Shown: positions 1 to 11,915, counted from the stretch's first letter. The stretch: DNA of 48,434 nucleotides from Fonsecaea monophora (GCF_001642475.1 NW_019174097.1:1-48434); one strand, 5' to 3'. Numbers and translations: made by a program. Notes: generated by a model not told the origin, from the sequence alone.

Positions 1-223
1 AAATTAAAGTAGGTATTTTGGTTTGGTAAGAAGGCAGAGACGTAACAGAGAGCGACAGGGAGTGATAGGCAGGCGGCGTCAGAGGGGGATAAGAGACAGG
101 AGGGTAGGTGTTCATGACAAGGCAGAACTGCGCCTTCGCCGTTCAGGTCGCTGGACTATCAACGCCAATGGCGTGAGCTGACTACCACCTACGGTCGTAT
201 TCCTCTCTCTGGCTGTACCTCTT

Positions 224-239
224 TCTCTCTCTCTCTCTC
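224..239. repeat. CT microsatellite
   Basis: Uninterrupted CT dinucleotide run. A similar run lies at about 796-809. Both fall in the gene-less left part and look like the pyrimidine tracts common in fungal promoters and 5' leaders. Confidence 0.8.
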
Positions 240-2987
240 CTTCTGTCCCCTCTTCTCTCGCGCAGGACACTCCCTTCTCTGTTGCTGGCTTCTTGGGATT
301 CTTGTCCACCGACCCCTGCCTCTTGGTGACCAGGTTGTTGTCTTCTCCCCCCACACGCCTCGTCTCATTGCACGGCCGTCAATCATTTTCCCTCTCGCCA
401 TCACGTTGAGCGAATTGTCGCAGGGCGAGGCAGTCTCTGGACCAGGCAACAGAGCGTCAGTTCCGCAGCGCCCATGTACACACTGTCGAACCTGAAAAAA
501 AAAGATAGGGAAAAGAGTTGTCACATGGGGACGCAAGGCAAAGCCGTGGATCCTTTCGCAAAAAGGGGGTCCAACTCCGTCTGTAACAGCACAGCCCAAA
601 AAAAAGAGGGGTGCCACAGTACTTTGTACCAATATCACAGCATCCTGCTGTGCTTGCTTCATGAATGGTCCCTTTTCCAGCCACTCAGGGTACTTTTAAA
701 TGACGGTGAGCTCGGATGACTTCCAACAATGGAACTGCTGAAAAGGAAAAAAAAAAGGGTCTCTCCCAGTCTGTCTAATCAGAAGAAAGTGTATGTCTCT
801 CTCTCTCTCACTCTCTCCATATTCAAGAAATCACCTCTATTGGAGGAACTTGGTTCCCGCTTACTAGAACGACCCAGAAAAGAACCGCCTCCCGGGGCCG
901 GCAACGAATTGAAGTTTCCTATAACGAAATCTCGCAATCGCAATGATGCTCACTCCCTACCGAAGCCAGGTGGAGATCTGGGGGCCCCAAAAAAAGAGTT
1001 GGGAGCGGCACGGCACTAATATCATACAATTCGACCTCCCAATTGAAAGGCAGACCAGAGCAGCCAAAAATGGCCCGAAAAAGAAAGTCGAAACTCTGTA
1101 CAGTGAGACATTGCCAATGGGAGGCTCAAAACATGTACCTCCCGTTTCACAGCTCGCAACGGCAAAAACGGAAAGTCAGACTTCAGAGAATAGCAACTCC
1201 GTCCCTGACCAGAGACTACACTCGCCGGCTGCTGAGCACTGGGCAGCTGCCAGCCCATGAGTAGCTTTTCGAATCGACATGAACGCCGCGCACTTTTCTA
1301 CCTCGCCTCGAGCTCTAAGAGTACATTTTTAGAGCATCCTCCAGGCTGATCAGCGTAAGAAAAGGGGTGGGATAAGGACCCCAAGAAGCAACCTGTCTGG
1401 TTCACCGATGGACCTTGGTCCTTGGTGCCATGTCGAGCGAGTCCTTGTGCTTTTGCTGCCCTTCTTTTCAAATTATGTTCTACCAGCCCTTGTCTTGCTC
1501 GCGAGAGAGAGCATCTTCCCCTGCTGGAAAGAGGTTTGACAGAAATGAGGAATTGTACTTGTTTTCTTTTATGGCTGAGCCTTCAGAACCCAGGCAAATA
1601 GGTGCCTCTCACCAAGTCGAGAAGCTGGGGAGTATTTGAAGGACCAATACCTCGAAATTGCTGAATTCGCCCTTGACAGATTCCTCACAAAGCCCGTGTC
1701 CCACCCCCCTAAAAAGGCCCCCCTGATAGGCCATCATTCGATCCTGATTCTCCAAAGGATTCTGGAGGGGGAAAGGAGGGAAACAAATATTACTGAGACG
1801 ACATGAGAAGAGAAGAGAAAGGGAGAAAATGTACAAAACAAACCATATCAAGACTCAAAAAGGCTGGTCGATCGGTCGTTTCTGAAGCAAAACACGGCCT
1901 CTTCTAAAACCCCCATTTATTTCGATCCTGGATCTTCTGATGGGGTCATGGAAATATATCGTGGTTGGAAGTTGGAGCTGAAGCTGCTGTCTATACCGAA
2001 TGGCCTTTTCCCCTCCCTCGGCAGGCCTATCTGAGCTGTTTTGTCTCTCGGTAGTTAAAACTATGTATATTGTATATTACCTGAAGACTCGGCTTTTTCT
2101 ATACAGCCCAAGTATCTTGTATTTCTGTGTTTTCTCTCCCCCTTTTCTTTTCACTCATGTCTCTCTGGAGGGGTTTGCATTTTCAACGTCCTGGATATCC
2201 TTCTTTTGACCATATTTCAATGACAACATCCCCTTTTTCTCACTCTTTTGGGTGAATATTCCTCGAGAAAAGGAATATCTGACGAGACAAGAGCGAGGAA
2301 AGGTAGGAGAGCAGAACGCATATCAGGAGAAAACCAAAAAGGGGAGCTCTCCCAGTTAGGCCGAGAAAGAAAAAGGCAAAAAGTACATAGAAAACCAACA
2401 ACACACACAATTGTGAACATGGCTGATCAGCTCCTCTAAAGGAAGAAGTTAATTTGATGATCAAGAACAGAGATGTAAAGGACAAGAGAACAAGAGCAAC
2501 AGAGACAGAGTAGCACTTCGTATGCATGTGTCATCTGTCCCAAGATATGAGAGAAGGAGAAAAAGACAGTTGAAAACCACAAGGGTTAGAGGCTGGCAAG
2601 GCTCGCATATAAAAGAGAAATAGTCCTCACCAGACCATAAAAGAAAAGGCACGGCTGGGCAAGGAAGAGAAGATGCGATTGCTCGCTCGCTCACTGGCAG
2701 CAACAACCAAATAACAAGACAAAAACTCCCTGCTGTATGTATGGTGGCGAACAGACCAGTCTCCCTTTTCCTCGTTGCTCTTGTGATAGGGGTTTTCTGT
2801 TTCTCTTTGTGATCATGGGCGTTCTTGTTGTCTAATTCTTCATCTTGTCACTCTGCCACCATTTTCCACTTGTCCTTCGTCGAATCTGCTTTGTCGTAGT
2901 AGTTGTTTCTCCTTGAAAGCAAGGGCGACCGAAGAGAATGGGACTCGACTCGTGTGTAGATGTGAAGAGGCAGAGGAAGAGAAGGAC

Positions 2988-3017
2988 TAGTAGTAGTAGT
3001 AGCAGTAGCAGCAGTAG
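2988..3017. repeat. TAG/CAG trinucleotide microsatellite
   Basis: Imperfect trinucleotide array of TAG units followed by mixed CAG and TAG units. On the minus strand it reads as CTA/CTG units. No gene around it can be supported, so it is probably non-coding. Confidence 0.8.
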
Positions 3018-3938
3018 AGCAAAGGGGACGTCTGTTAGTTCGAAAAGCCTGGCTCATGTCGAGAGGAGTTCGTGTTGCCTGTCATAGAAAAGGCATGTAT
3101 GACTAGGATTAGGGATCTTGCTCTTGTGCCACGGTGTGAGTGCCTTGTTTCTTCTGTAGAGGTGAAGAGATAGGGCCAGAGGAAAGGGGACAAGGAGAGA
3201 GACAGAGACGAAAGACAAAGCAGTGCCATCGTCCTCTGCAGAAACTTCACTTTTCTACCCTTCCTTCCAGCTCTTAGACTCTTCTTTTCACTTTCCATTG
3301 CGCCCTTCTATGGTCGTCTTCCAGTGCCGGTTGACTTTCAAGGTCTTGAGATACCAGAGATGGGGCATCGAAGGAGGAGAGGGCTGAATTGACGGTCTAG
3401 TAGAGGATTTGTTCAGCTGATTGAGCATAGTGGAACGATGGAGGACTTGAAACTGCCGACAGATGCGCTCGCAGCACAAGTAGCATGTAGTAATATGCTG
3501 AGGAGCTCGACCAATCTCACATTGCCCGCAGATAGGTGGTCCTGGACGTCAGAAGTTTCGACCATGGGGGGTGACCTTTTGGTGAATAGGTTCGGCTCGG
3601 GACGACAGCGTGCAAAGAGACACTGTCTGTGTCCCTCCTTGGGACCGTGCAAATGTGAGGTAAAGAAGCAGAGAACAAGAGTGCCGATGGATGGGGAGGG
3701 GGAAGGGATCCCTGGACATGGCCTGCGTCCCAGAGTCGAGTACGAGGTAAGGTCAGCTCGTTTACTTCTACAATCTCGACTCAGCAAACACTAGGAAAGG
3801 AGGTTAAATTGTCTTCAGTCCAGAGGCAAGAACAACAGTAAGATTTGCAAGTCCTCATACCTGTACACATTGTGCAGATTCGAGACATTTCCTCTCGTCC
3901 AGGAACTGGACCTCCCCTATCCTCCCTGTGTTCCAACC

Positions 3939-6900
3939 TCAGGCCCCATTAGTCCACCCCGCCACCTTGTCAACCTCTCCCGACGCAACTAAATCCACTC
4001 CTCTCTCGGCCAGAAGCTCAGACGGCGTTTTGTCCATCATTTCTGGCACAAGCTTGAGCAGGACGTGCTCCAAAATAGCATAGATGAGGTACTTGTTCGT
4101 CTCTGCATCGTCTACCCATCCCAACAGCCTCTCCTCAACCTCTATCCGCATTTCCATCTCCTCATCTTCAGCAGTCCCGACGTTTGGAATAGCAAAGAAT
4201 GTCTTGCCCATAGGTTTAGGGATTAGAGAAAGAATATCAGTGGCTGCCTTTGACCGGATCTTGCGTGCTTCTTCCACGGATGGAGGAGGCGGGGGAGGAG
4301 GACCGAGAGTGTTGTTGGGAAATATAAGGGTTCGAATCTGCAGCAATAGAGGTGGTATTAGTGCTGGCGAGAAGAGGCGTGTGGATATTGTGTGATACAG
4401 GAACCTGTCCAGATAATATCAAGTTGTCAGTAAAGCCCGCTCATCCAAGGTTATCAAGTTTAACTGGAAATGCAGACAAAGGGCAACATTGCGAGTTGTA
4501 GAGCAGTCCAACATGCGCTTCCGCTCCTTCAATCAGTTCTGTCGAAGGACTGTTCTCGTCGCCAGTTCAATCTTGTGGCTCGGTGTTTTGCTCAACCGTC
4601 CTGTTGCACTTTCGCGCTTCACTGAGGCGAGATTTGCGGGAGATCGACACTGTGGATCTCACGAACCCAAAACACCACTATCACCACCTCACTGCTGCCC
4701 AATATGCCTCATCGCTGCCCATCACCGCCCATCACTTGATACCCAAACACTTCCAAGATGATCCAAAGTGACCTACGTGACCCAGACCTCGACGTCGTTA
4801 CGCGACCCAGGGTAGCACAAGGCGGAAGGACTCAGGAGGTGCACCGGCGTGCGCCGAAAACCGCGCCTAGAGCCCGTGGATCGCATGTTGCGAGCATGTG
4901 TTCACAGGACTGGCGTTGGCGTGCTTGTCTGCGCAAATCAGGCGCCAAAATACACGATGATCCAGGCCCGCGGAGAGCATGGTAACTGCCTTGGGGCGAA
5001 GGAGCTCAATGCGTCCACGCGCAGTTCTAGCTCACAGCAAGTCGCAAAAAAGGGCTTGAAGCAATGCGCAACCTTGTGAGCAGAGACTAGTGTTTCTGCA
5101 GGCAGTTTGCAACAGCTTCGAATGACCAGGAAGCTAGGATCAAGGGTCGTCAAGTCTTCCAGCCCAAATGATGCAGGACTCAGGGTGTGGTACGAAGTTT
5201 CCACCGTCCAAAGCTGACCAGCGAGTGATTTCGAGTCTCGAAGCGCCACTTGCAAAGAAAATTAGGTTGGGGTGGAGTTGCTGGGTGCAGAATATTGCAA
5301 AAAGGATGCCCAAGCCGAAGTCGGTAAGTCTAAGGGTCTCTGGGAACTGGAGACCGCAGACTAGTTTCCCGTCGAGGTTCGCTCGAGGGGGTCACACAAG
5401 AACGCATGCGAACCGTTGATGATTGCAGGCAGGCCCGACAAAATCGAGTGACAGATAACGGATATCCGTGGGAGGATGGGCTGACAAGTCTGACCTGTAG
5501 GGTTCTAACACAGCTGTGACGTAAAAAGAACATGGTTTTGAAGGAACCATTATCGCAGTGCCTGGTGAACTCGATTGTCCCTCGGCACGTGCCGAAGGAA
5601 GCCGACGACTGCCGTTGAAGAAAGTGGGAGGCCGGACTTTATCGAACAGGCATTCCATTGTGGAAAAGCGCCACGGGGAGGCCAATCGGGGCCGCAAAAA
5701 GGCACCTTTTCCAAAATGCTAGAGGTGGGAGGCGTTTCATTGGTAAGCGACTTCAAAAATGGCTCTTTCTGGTGAGATTTTGCCTTGGTCAAGTCGAGAA
5801 CATCTGCTTCGGGGGCCCGTCTGCTGATTCAGAGTCGAGACTAGCGATTTAAGAAGTTGCATCGGTAGCAATTGGTCGAGATTGGGGGTTCGTCTGGCTG
5901 GTAGCATAATTGCAGGTATCAGGAAGGGCAAGTCGACGGAGACATGAGGGAAGAAGGGCGGGGCCGATCCATGTCGCCCTCCCTGTTCGAAAATTGGCAC
6001 CATTTTGCCAGGGAAGCGAAGAAAACCCAAGAAATCTGGGGACGCAATTGGCTGCAAAAACTGATCTTTTTGCTTTTTTCGGTCATCTGCCCCGAGGTGG
6101 TCGCTTGGTGAAGATCGTCACGATGGTCGATCGTTCAAGATAGCTTTGTCGACATGGCGTTGACGTACAGTTGGTCGACGAGCATGAGCGAGCGAACTCC
6201 ACCAGCAGAGAAAGAGAGCAGCCAGGGGGCATGACCACCGGACCAACATCACCAGGGAGAAACAAACCAGTTGAATCCGGTAAGGCGTGATAGAGCAACT
6301 CCGTCCAATGAGAGCGCGTAATGAGCAGTACGACAGTACACACAGTACACAAGCGTGACCGTCATTACTTGTAACAGCGGGGATTGGCTGGATACCGGTA
6401 TCATCTCGCGATCCACACCCTCCTGATTCAAACAGGTGGATGACGAACAAGAGGATTGTATCGCACACACGCTGATATCGAGGACCCATTGGCTCGCAAT
6501 CACTCTGATCCCATCATATGACCAGACCTTCATGCAATCGTCCCAAGATAAAAAAAGAACCAGAGGGTTACCGAAATCCCCGTGGTGAGACAGATGGGGC
6601 AATAGGGAAGAATGGATTCAAAAAGACGGGCGAGGCTGAGGGTCTGTGGTGGAAAAAGGAGAGTTGTGGCACTTACTTGTCCAGCGTGGAGTTGGCAGCA
6701 CCATACCTGCCCGGCCCTGTGGTTAGCATGTGCTGCCAGAACCCCAATGAGCCAGCCAGCCAAGGCATGCGGATGGTCAAATCGAGCATGCTAGAGATGC
6801 AGGAGAAGACTCTGTAATTGATCACAGCGCGGGGGGGTTGATGATCGGGCCCCGATACTTGCCGTGTTGACGAGGTGGACAACTGCTCCTTGGATGGCGT

Positions 6901-8116
6901 CGTTGTGGAGCCGGCAAGAAGATGCTGCTGATGGCGGGTTCTCCGGGGTAGATGGTGGGCAAAAGCCAGGCCGACAAGGATGAACCGCGTCAACTGGTAT
7001 GCCATGAAGGCGTACTGAAGCAGTCTCCAAAACCACGCACTAACAGATGATTGGTGCCGGTCCGACGAATAACTCTCTTGTGTGGCAGTATTGGAACTTA
7101 ATAGGCCAAACTGCTCCAGCCGGCTTTGGCGGCCGTCTGGCTGAAGGATTTCCTGATCATCGACGGCATTGGCACGAGACGCAGGTGTAGGAGGCGATGT
7201 CACTATCTCCACCACTTTTGAGACAGTCCCGTGCAGGAACCACGGCTCACAAAGTTTCTGCGCCACTGCCTGTCCGAGGATGAGGTCGGAGATGATATCG
7301 CTCACCAATGTTCTGAGACAAGCATTTGCCAGGTCTTCGGTTGGTAGGAGAACCGCCAGTGCCCCTTGAACGAGCAGCTGTCGGTAGGCAGACTCGTAGG
7401 CTTGTTGTTGCTCCGGTGGGAGAGAAGGGTCGAGGGCTGGATGTGGGTTCAGGGCGTGATAGATTCGTCGGGGATTTTCACCGTATTGCAGAGCAGCTTG
7501 AGCAGTAGTGGCCGTCCTGTAGGCTGACAGAGGAATATGGTCAATATCGAGACGACGTAACTTGACTTTTCATGCCCTCCTACTCACCAGCAATGTGTCT
7601 CTCAACCAACACAGGTAACTCGTCCAGTATCAACTCCGAGACATCCACCTGCCGTATCCTCTGCTCCAGTGCGCGACTGCAATGGGCAATAATCTGAATG
7701 ACCTCATCCACAAATGTGCGGTCTGGCGTGATCTTGGAGTACCACGAGTTGACAAAGTCCTTGATGATTATGGCAACGACTGCATACAGCTGCACATCTA
7801 CCTCGTTGGAACTGGTAAGTGGCGGTAAGACCCCTTCAATTGGCGCCGGTGACACCTTCCGATCTGCTCCATGACTTCCATCTGCCACCAAAGTCCGTCT
7901 GATCAGGGACAGAGTCGCTCTCTCCGAGGTAGGGTCCGGGGCCGCAGCATCCTGACGGGCTCTGGCGATGGGTTGAGGTCGAGAGGCAGGTCGAGGACCC
8001 GGGGAGGCCTTGCTGTCAGCCGCAACGGTCAGCTGAGAAGACTGAGCGGTGGAGGAGGCCTTCGTCGCTACGGTTGGGAAGGGCAGTCTCGGAGGAGAGG
8101 AACTTGAGGTGGTCAT
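3939..8116 (-). CDS. PXA-domain (PX-associated) protein, 613 aa, three exons
   Basis: Exons on the minus strand are 8116-7588, 7523-6677 and 4404-3939. The 64-nt first intron has GTGAGT and CTGTCAG. The second intron is 2272 nt. Removing both gives one frame of 614 codons. The N-terminal ~110 residues are low-complexity and rich in Ser, Pro and Ala. The PXA domain starts near residue 111 with WYSKITPD at 125-132 and DELP at 165-168. The C-terminal exon carries the Pro-rich segment and the helical ending that I recall from fungal PXA proteins. PXA domains occur in sorting-nexin-like proteins of endosomal and ER membranes. No PX or RGS domain is visible here, so the exact role is unknown. The start chosen is the first ATG in frame; the upstream frame only offers a GTG. 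The gene is divergent from the nucleoside hydrolase. Confidence 0.85.
4405..6676 (-). other. Giant 2272-nt intron of the PXA gene
   Basis: The donor GTAAGT lies at 6676-6671. The acceptor CTGGACAG ends at 4405, with a good branch-point match (TTTACTGAC) about 27 nt upstream. The splice joins Leu-Asp-Lys to Phe-Leu-Tyr in frame. The open frames inside show no recognisable family on either strand, and I saw no terminal inverted repeats, reverse-transcriptase motif or tRNA. A 7-base direct repeat, CTGGACA, sits exactly at both ends (6678-6684 and 4406-4412). Every other intron in the window is 48-202 nt. Confidence 0.75.
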
Positions 8117-8485
8117 GTCAGAACCATGGTGTGGAGGAGCATTGCGCAGGTCTTTGTAGTCCACTGCTCAGTGATGTTCCCGCGAGCCACGCTGGCAATG
8201 CAGGGGCCGGTCGAGGTTCGCTCACCGGTTTAGATGACTGAAGGGGTGTCGAGAGGATGTGTCAACGTATGATTGGCGGATGGGGAATTGTCAAGGCTGC
8301 GAACGAGAAGGAGGTGGACGAGTAAAAGTGGGAGACAGATTGGAGGGACGATGCGGGAAAATATCGGGAGACCTTCCTCTTTCAGCCCAATATCAATTTG
8401 GGGTGCCAGCGAGGTCAAATGTGCGCCGCAGGTCCAGTCAAGGCAATCACTTTTAGACAATTGGTCTCTTGTCTTACGTCTTAGG
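8117..8485. promoter_or_regulatory. Divergent promoter, PXA gene and nucleoside hydrolase
   Basis: This 369-bp gap separates two start codons that point away from each other, so both promoters must lie here or overlap. I see no specific operator. Confidence 0.55.
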
Positions 8486-9843
8486 ATGGGTGAGGAGATG
8501 GCTTCTTTCTACAGAGTGCCCGTCTGGCTCGACTGTGATCCCGGTAGGTGAACATCGACCCCTCAGCTAAACCCCCTTTGACTCATGGCCTCGCACAGGT
8601 CATGACGTGAGTTATCTTGATCCATCCCTCTTCATGTGAAATGCCTCGACACTCATGGGTTCTGCTGCTCATCAGGATGCCTGTGCTCTCCTTCTTGCGG
8701 CTTATCACCCATCCCTCAACCTCCTTGGGGTTAGCACCGTGCACGGCAATGCGCCTCTATCAAAATGTACATACAATGCCCTGAGTGTACTGGAAGCGAT
8801 TGGGAAACCTGAAGTCCACGTTTTCCCGGGCTCGCCGCGTCCATTCTGCCGTATCGTTCATACCGCTCCTGATATCCATGGCGCAAGCGGGTTGGGAGGG
8901 ACAGATCTGCTCCCCAAGCCCACCCGTTTCGCATTGACACACTGCAATGCCGTCCTGGAAATGCGCAGCGCACTGCTGTCTCAACCCAGAGGCACGCCGT
9001 ATCTTGTTGCAACCGGCCCATTGACGAACGTCGCTCTGCTCTTCGCCCTTTTCCCAGACGTCGCGGAACACATTGCGGGCCTTTCCATAATGGGGGGAGC
9101 GATCGGCTCAGATTTCACTCACGTCTCGGTATGTCCCTCTTTCCTTGGGCGGCTGTTGTCAACGACTGAGAATCCCTTATATCGTACACCGCCTGAGGCG
9201 TGCGAAACCGGGCCTGTTTGGCCTAGACGCCTCTTCGGAAACAGCGCTGACATCAGGATCTACACCAAAGATGGGCCAACCTTACCAAGATAACAAGGGC
9301 ACCACCCACGCTAGAAGTGGAAACCGCACGCCTTTCGCGGAGTTCAACATTTGGGCCGACCCGGAATCTGCACGGTCGGTCTTTCAAAACCCGCTCTTGA
9401 AAGCAAAGACGACTCTTATTCCCCTGGATGTGACCCATCAAGCCTACGCAACGCCTGAAGTTCAGCGTATGCTGTTGAATGGGATAAATGGCCCGACCAG
9501 GCTGAGGACAATGTTTAACGAACTGCTCATGTTCTTTGCACATAAATACGCTGAGGTGTTTGGGCTCAACGAGGGACCCCCGCTACACGATCCGCTCGCA
9601 GTGGCGGTGTTGTTGGGCAACCATCCAGATGCCGCAGTCAGAATCAACTTTGATGACAATGGTGGCGAGAGATGGGATGTCGATGTTGTCTTGGAAGGAG
9701 AGCAGATCGGAAGGACAGTGATAACAAAGGCAATGAATGGGCAAGGTGTGAAAATTCCGAGGACACTCGACATAACCAAGTTTTGGCAGACGTTAGAGGA
9801 ATGTTTGGCTAGCGCCGACAAGGTTACAGGGTACATGAAATGA
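8486..9843 (+). CDS. Inosine-uridine preferring nucleoside hydrolase, 363 aa
   Basis: Four exons: 8486-8543, 8599-8606 (only 8 nt), 8676-9128 and 9271-9843, giving 364 codons. The joined N-terminus reads W-L-D-C-D-P-G-H-D-D-A (residues 14-24). This is the calcium-binding signature of the IUNH family; D16, D18, D22 and D23 are present. Further family marks are the VSTVHGNAPL segment, TNVA, the IMGGAIG turn and FAEFNIWADPE. The enzyme should hydrolyse the N-glycosidic bond of ribonucleosides in purine/pyrimidine salvage. The microexon is needed both for frame and for the Asp motif. The third intron is 142 nt; its acceptor (CAAAG) is chosen by frame and by the expected Met-Gly after the MGG turn. 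A second in-frame ATG lies at 8498. Confidence 0.88.
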
Positions 9844-10604
9844 ATGGTCCATAGATGATTCTCGGAGGTTGACCGGAATCAAATAGATGAGATACACGGC
9901 ACTTTGAAGACGAATAGAGAAAACTGGGTTTAGAAGCTTGTAAAAGAAGTTTCCATTCTTCGAAAATCTGGTCACTGATTTGTGTTTCGGTGATAGTTCT
10001 TCAGCAATGCACAGAGGGTGGCAACATCAGGCAGCCCCTACAGCATAACCATGCCTGTTGGGGCCAATGGAGGTATTCGACTTCAGCGACTTGAACCAGG
10101 TATACAAGTAAATAGGAACTGCGATCTCTGCATCTATCGTCGAGTTGGTAGCAGTCCTGACCACCTTAGCTTTTGTGGCCCTAGGGCGCTGAGATCTGGC
10201 AGAGCTTCCGCCCTTTGCCACCCCTCTAGATCCTGGCCCAGGCAGAGAACGATCCTTGCAGGAGGGGCTTCATTTGCCTGGCGGTCCTGCCGCTTGCAGG
10301 TTGATTTCAAAGGCAACGTAGGAGGTTTGGATTATCTCTCGGTAAGGCGATACTGCTTGAGGCCTGTTGGGGAAGCAGTCGGCACAACTTGAGACAATAT
10401 GTCTTGAGATCACAAGTCTGACCAGTCACGACAAAAGTGGTTACACTTTTCGCCAGAGCGGAGACTGGGCTCTCCGTGTTCGTCTTAGGGAAGTGGCAGT
10501 CGTCCATTTAATCCCCTAGGTGAAGCGAGTGTTATGCGGAAAGATGTTGTCTGCCTTTCTCTACCAACCAAGATTGTAATTTGTCGTAGAATCTTTGCCA
10601 AAAC
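9844..10604. other. Convergent intergenic region, no gene seen
   Basis: This region lies between the 3' ends of the nucleoside hydrolase and TAD1 genes. Minus-strand frames of about 60 residues around 10027-10507 are basic and low-complexity. They lack splice logic or a recognisable family, so I leave them out. Confidence 0.5.
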
Positions 10605-11915
10605 TCATCGGATCTGGTGGTCAGGCAGGCCACAGGTCCAGTCACCATCGCCAGTGTTCTTCGTCCAGTTACCCAGGGTATCCGTGACACGTTCCTTAGA
10701 AATTTGGTGAGGGATTCTCAGTGCTGACAATTTAGCCTCTTGATATGTCGTTGCGGAAAGCGTCTTCTGAATCGTTGTGTTACAGCCAGTGCTCTCCTGA
10801 TCAAGCTCGCCGCTTGGATCATCGACGATATTAAGATTTTCGAGGTGTCCGCTGAGCCTTGCGCCAACGGCCCATAGCTCCTTTCTGGAGACAATACTGG
10901 CTTTGGTCGACCTCTCGTCCCATTGCCTGTAACCCTGCTTCACGCCATTGATGAGGACTTCAACCACATTCCGTCTGTTGATGTCAGCCGCATGTACCCA
11001 TATAGCCGAAACGTTGCTCGTTTTGCATTTCGCCTGTGTCGAGTCGACAGAACTTTGCAGTCGTCTTTCAAAGGCGAAGCGGCCGAAGTCCACAGGTAAA
11101 GGTGCAACTGTGAAGAAGTTCCCAGCTTTCCGAAGTGGCGACAAGCGTCCTCCTGACCCAAATGCGCGCTGATATCCTCCGGGGTGGTATTTGTCGGCGT
11201 ACACCACAACAGTTTTCACGTAGGCATTTGGAGTCTTCTCTACAAAAAGGTCAGCTGGGAAGGACAAGATACTAGTGAATTGTTTGATAGCTATTTTGTC
11301 TGTGCAAGATTTGGAACCACTTTGCTCGGCGTCTCCCCGAGCGGGTTTTCGACGGACATGACCTAGCAGAGAGAAATAGCCTCGACCTTGCAGCAAAGTG
11401 GCAATATTGTTGTCAACTGGCCAAGGCTTCGTGTTGCCGGAAGGAAGAGAGTCCATCAAGATCTCCATCGATGCGTCACCGCACGGCGCCTCGGTGGAAA
11501 AGAAGTGGATGGTCACATGGTCTTTTAATCTGAATGGGCAACCTGAAGCCTTTCCAGTGTCGTCTCGGTGGGAGATGTCCAGGTACGGTGACCTATAAGT
11601 TGGATCACGGAGAATTGCTTCGACCTCAGAAAGTATCCATCGATTGAATCCGCGCAATGCCAGGATCTCCGCGTGCGAATCATGGACCACGAGACCCTTA
11701 CATCTGGGTAAGGCCGAAGCCGACAGACACTTGGTACCTGTCGCCAGCGAGACACAGGCTAGAGGCGCATCGTGCCCTTCTTGTGCCAGAATCACTGCCG
11801 ACATTGGTGTCCATTCGGTAGTGCCATCTGGTAAGGTGCGTGGTTTACATTTTGGAGGCAGGGAGTTGAATGTCAACAGCGCGAGCTGTGCCACGCGTTC
11901 AGCGAGGGATGCCAT
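10605..11915 (-). CDS. TAD1: tRNA-specific adenosine deaminase 1 (Tad1/ADAT1), 436 aa
   Basis: Intronless gene. The protein has the adenosine-deaminase/editase arrangement: HAE at 81-83 (zinc ligand H81, proton-shuttle E83), PCGDASME with C145, and SCTDK with C204 as the other zinc ligands. In this family the enzyme converts A37 of eukaryotic tRNA-Ala to inosine, independently of the Tad2/Tad3 wobble enzyme. Length fits fungal Tad1 (about 400-450 residues). The start is the first ATG, followed by a typical N-terminal helix. It is divergent from the large Zn2Cys6 regulator, 1.4 kb away. Confidence 0.93.
   Translation of the reverse strand: MASLAERVAQLALLTFNSLPPKCKPRTLPDGTTEWTPMSAVILAQEGHDAPLACVSLATGTKCLSASALPRCKGLVVHDSHAEILALRGFNRWILSEVEAILRDPTYRSPYLDISHRDDTGKASGCPFRLKDHVTIHFFSTEAPCGDASMEILMDSLPSGNTKPWPVDNNIATLLQGRGYFSLLGHVRRKPARGDAEQSGSKSCTDKIAIKQFTSILSFPADLFVEKTPNAYVKTVVVYADKYHPGGYQRAFGSGGRLSPLRKAGNFFTVAPLPVDFGRFAFERRLQSSVDSTQAKCKTSNVSAIWVHAADINRRNVVEVLINGVKQGYRQWDERSTKASIVSRKELWAVGARLSGHLENLNIVDDPSGELDQESTGCNTTIQKTLSATTYQEAKLSALRIPHQISKERVTDTLGNWTKNTGDGDWTCGLPDHQIR

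Larger units (their letters stand above)
1..3938. other. 3.9 kb without a supportable gene
   Basis: I find no reading frame here with recognisable protein motifs or a convincing set of splice sites. The open frames are short and dominated by low-complexity Ser/Leu/Arg stretches that come from CT/GA-rich tracts. Many long pyrimidine runs and several simple repeats suggest long untranslated regions or promoter DNA, perhaps of a gene beyond the left edge. The stretch lies downstream of the PXA-domain gene stop. A cysteine-rich minus-strand frame at about 3390-3560 is the only piece with a protein-like look and is listed under findings. Confidence 0.5.

Noticed and set aside
189..662. 157-codon minus-strand open frame
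   Set aside because: Its composition follows the CT/GA tracts of the region, it has no domain pattern, and no conserved-looking splice structure extends it.
3438..3794. 118-codon plus-strand frame and an overlapping 124-codon minus-strand frame
   Set aside because: Both cover the same DNA and neither shows a family motif or hydrophobic/polar patterning typical of a folded protein.
4489..6489. Nested gene inside the giant PXA intron
   Set aside because: Open frames of 60-123 codons occur on both strands, but none shows transposase, reverse-transcriptase or other motifs. A non-coding RNA cannot be excluded.
8114..8164. Upstream extension of the PXA protein by 16 codons
   Set aside because: The extension begins with GTG, not ATG. 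The first in-frame ATG is at 8116.
5373..8222. Shared word GTCGAGGTTCGCTC at about 5373 and 8209, first read as a possible tRNA B box
   Set aside because: Neither copy is followed by an acceptor-stem complement or preceded by an A box. I found no tRNA anywhere in the window.
10018..10507. Short frames on both strands between the nucleoside hydrolase and TAD1 genes
   Set aside because: Each is about 60-125 codons, basic and low-complexity. I could not chain them by plausible introns.
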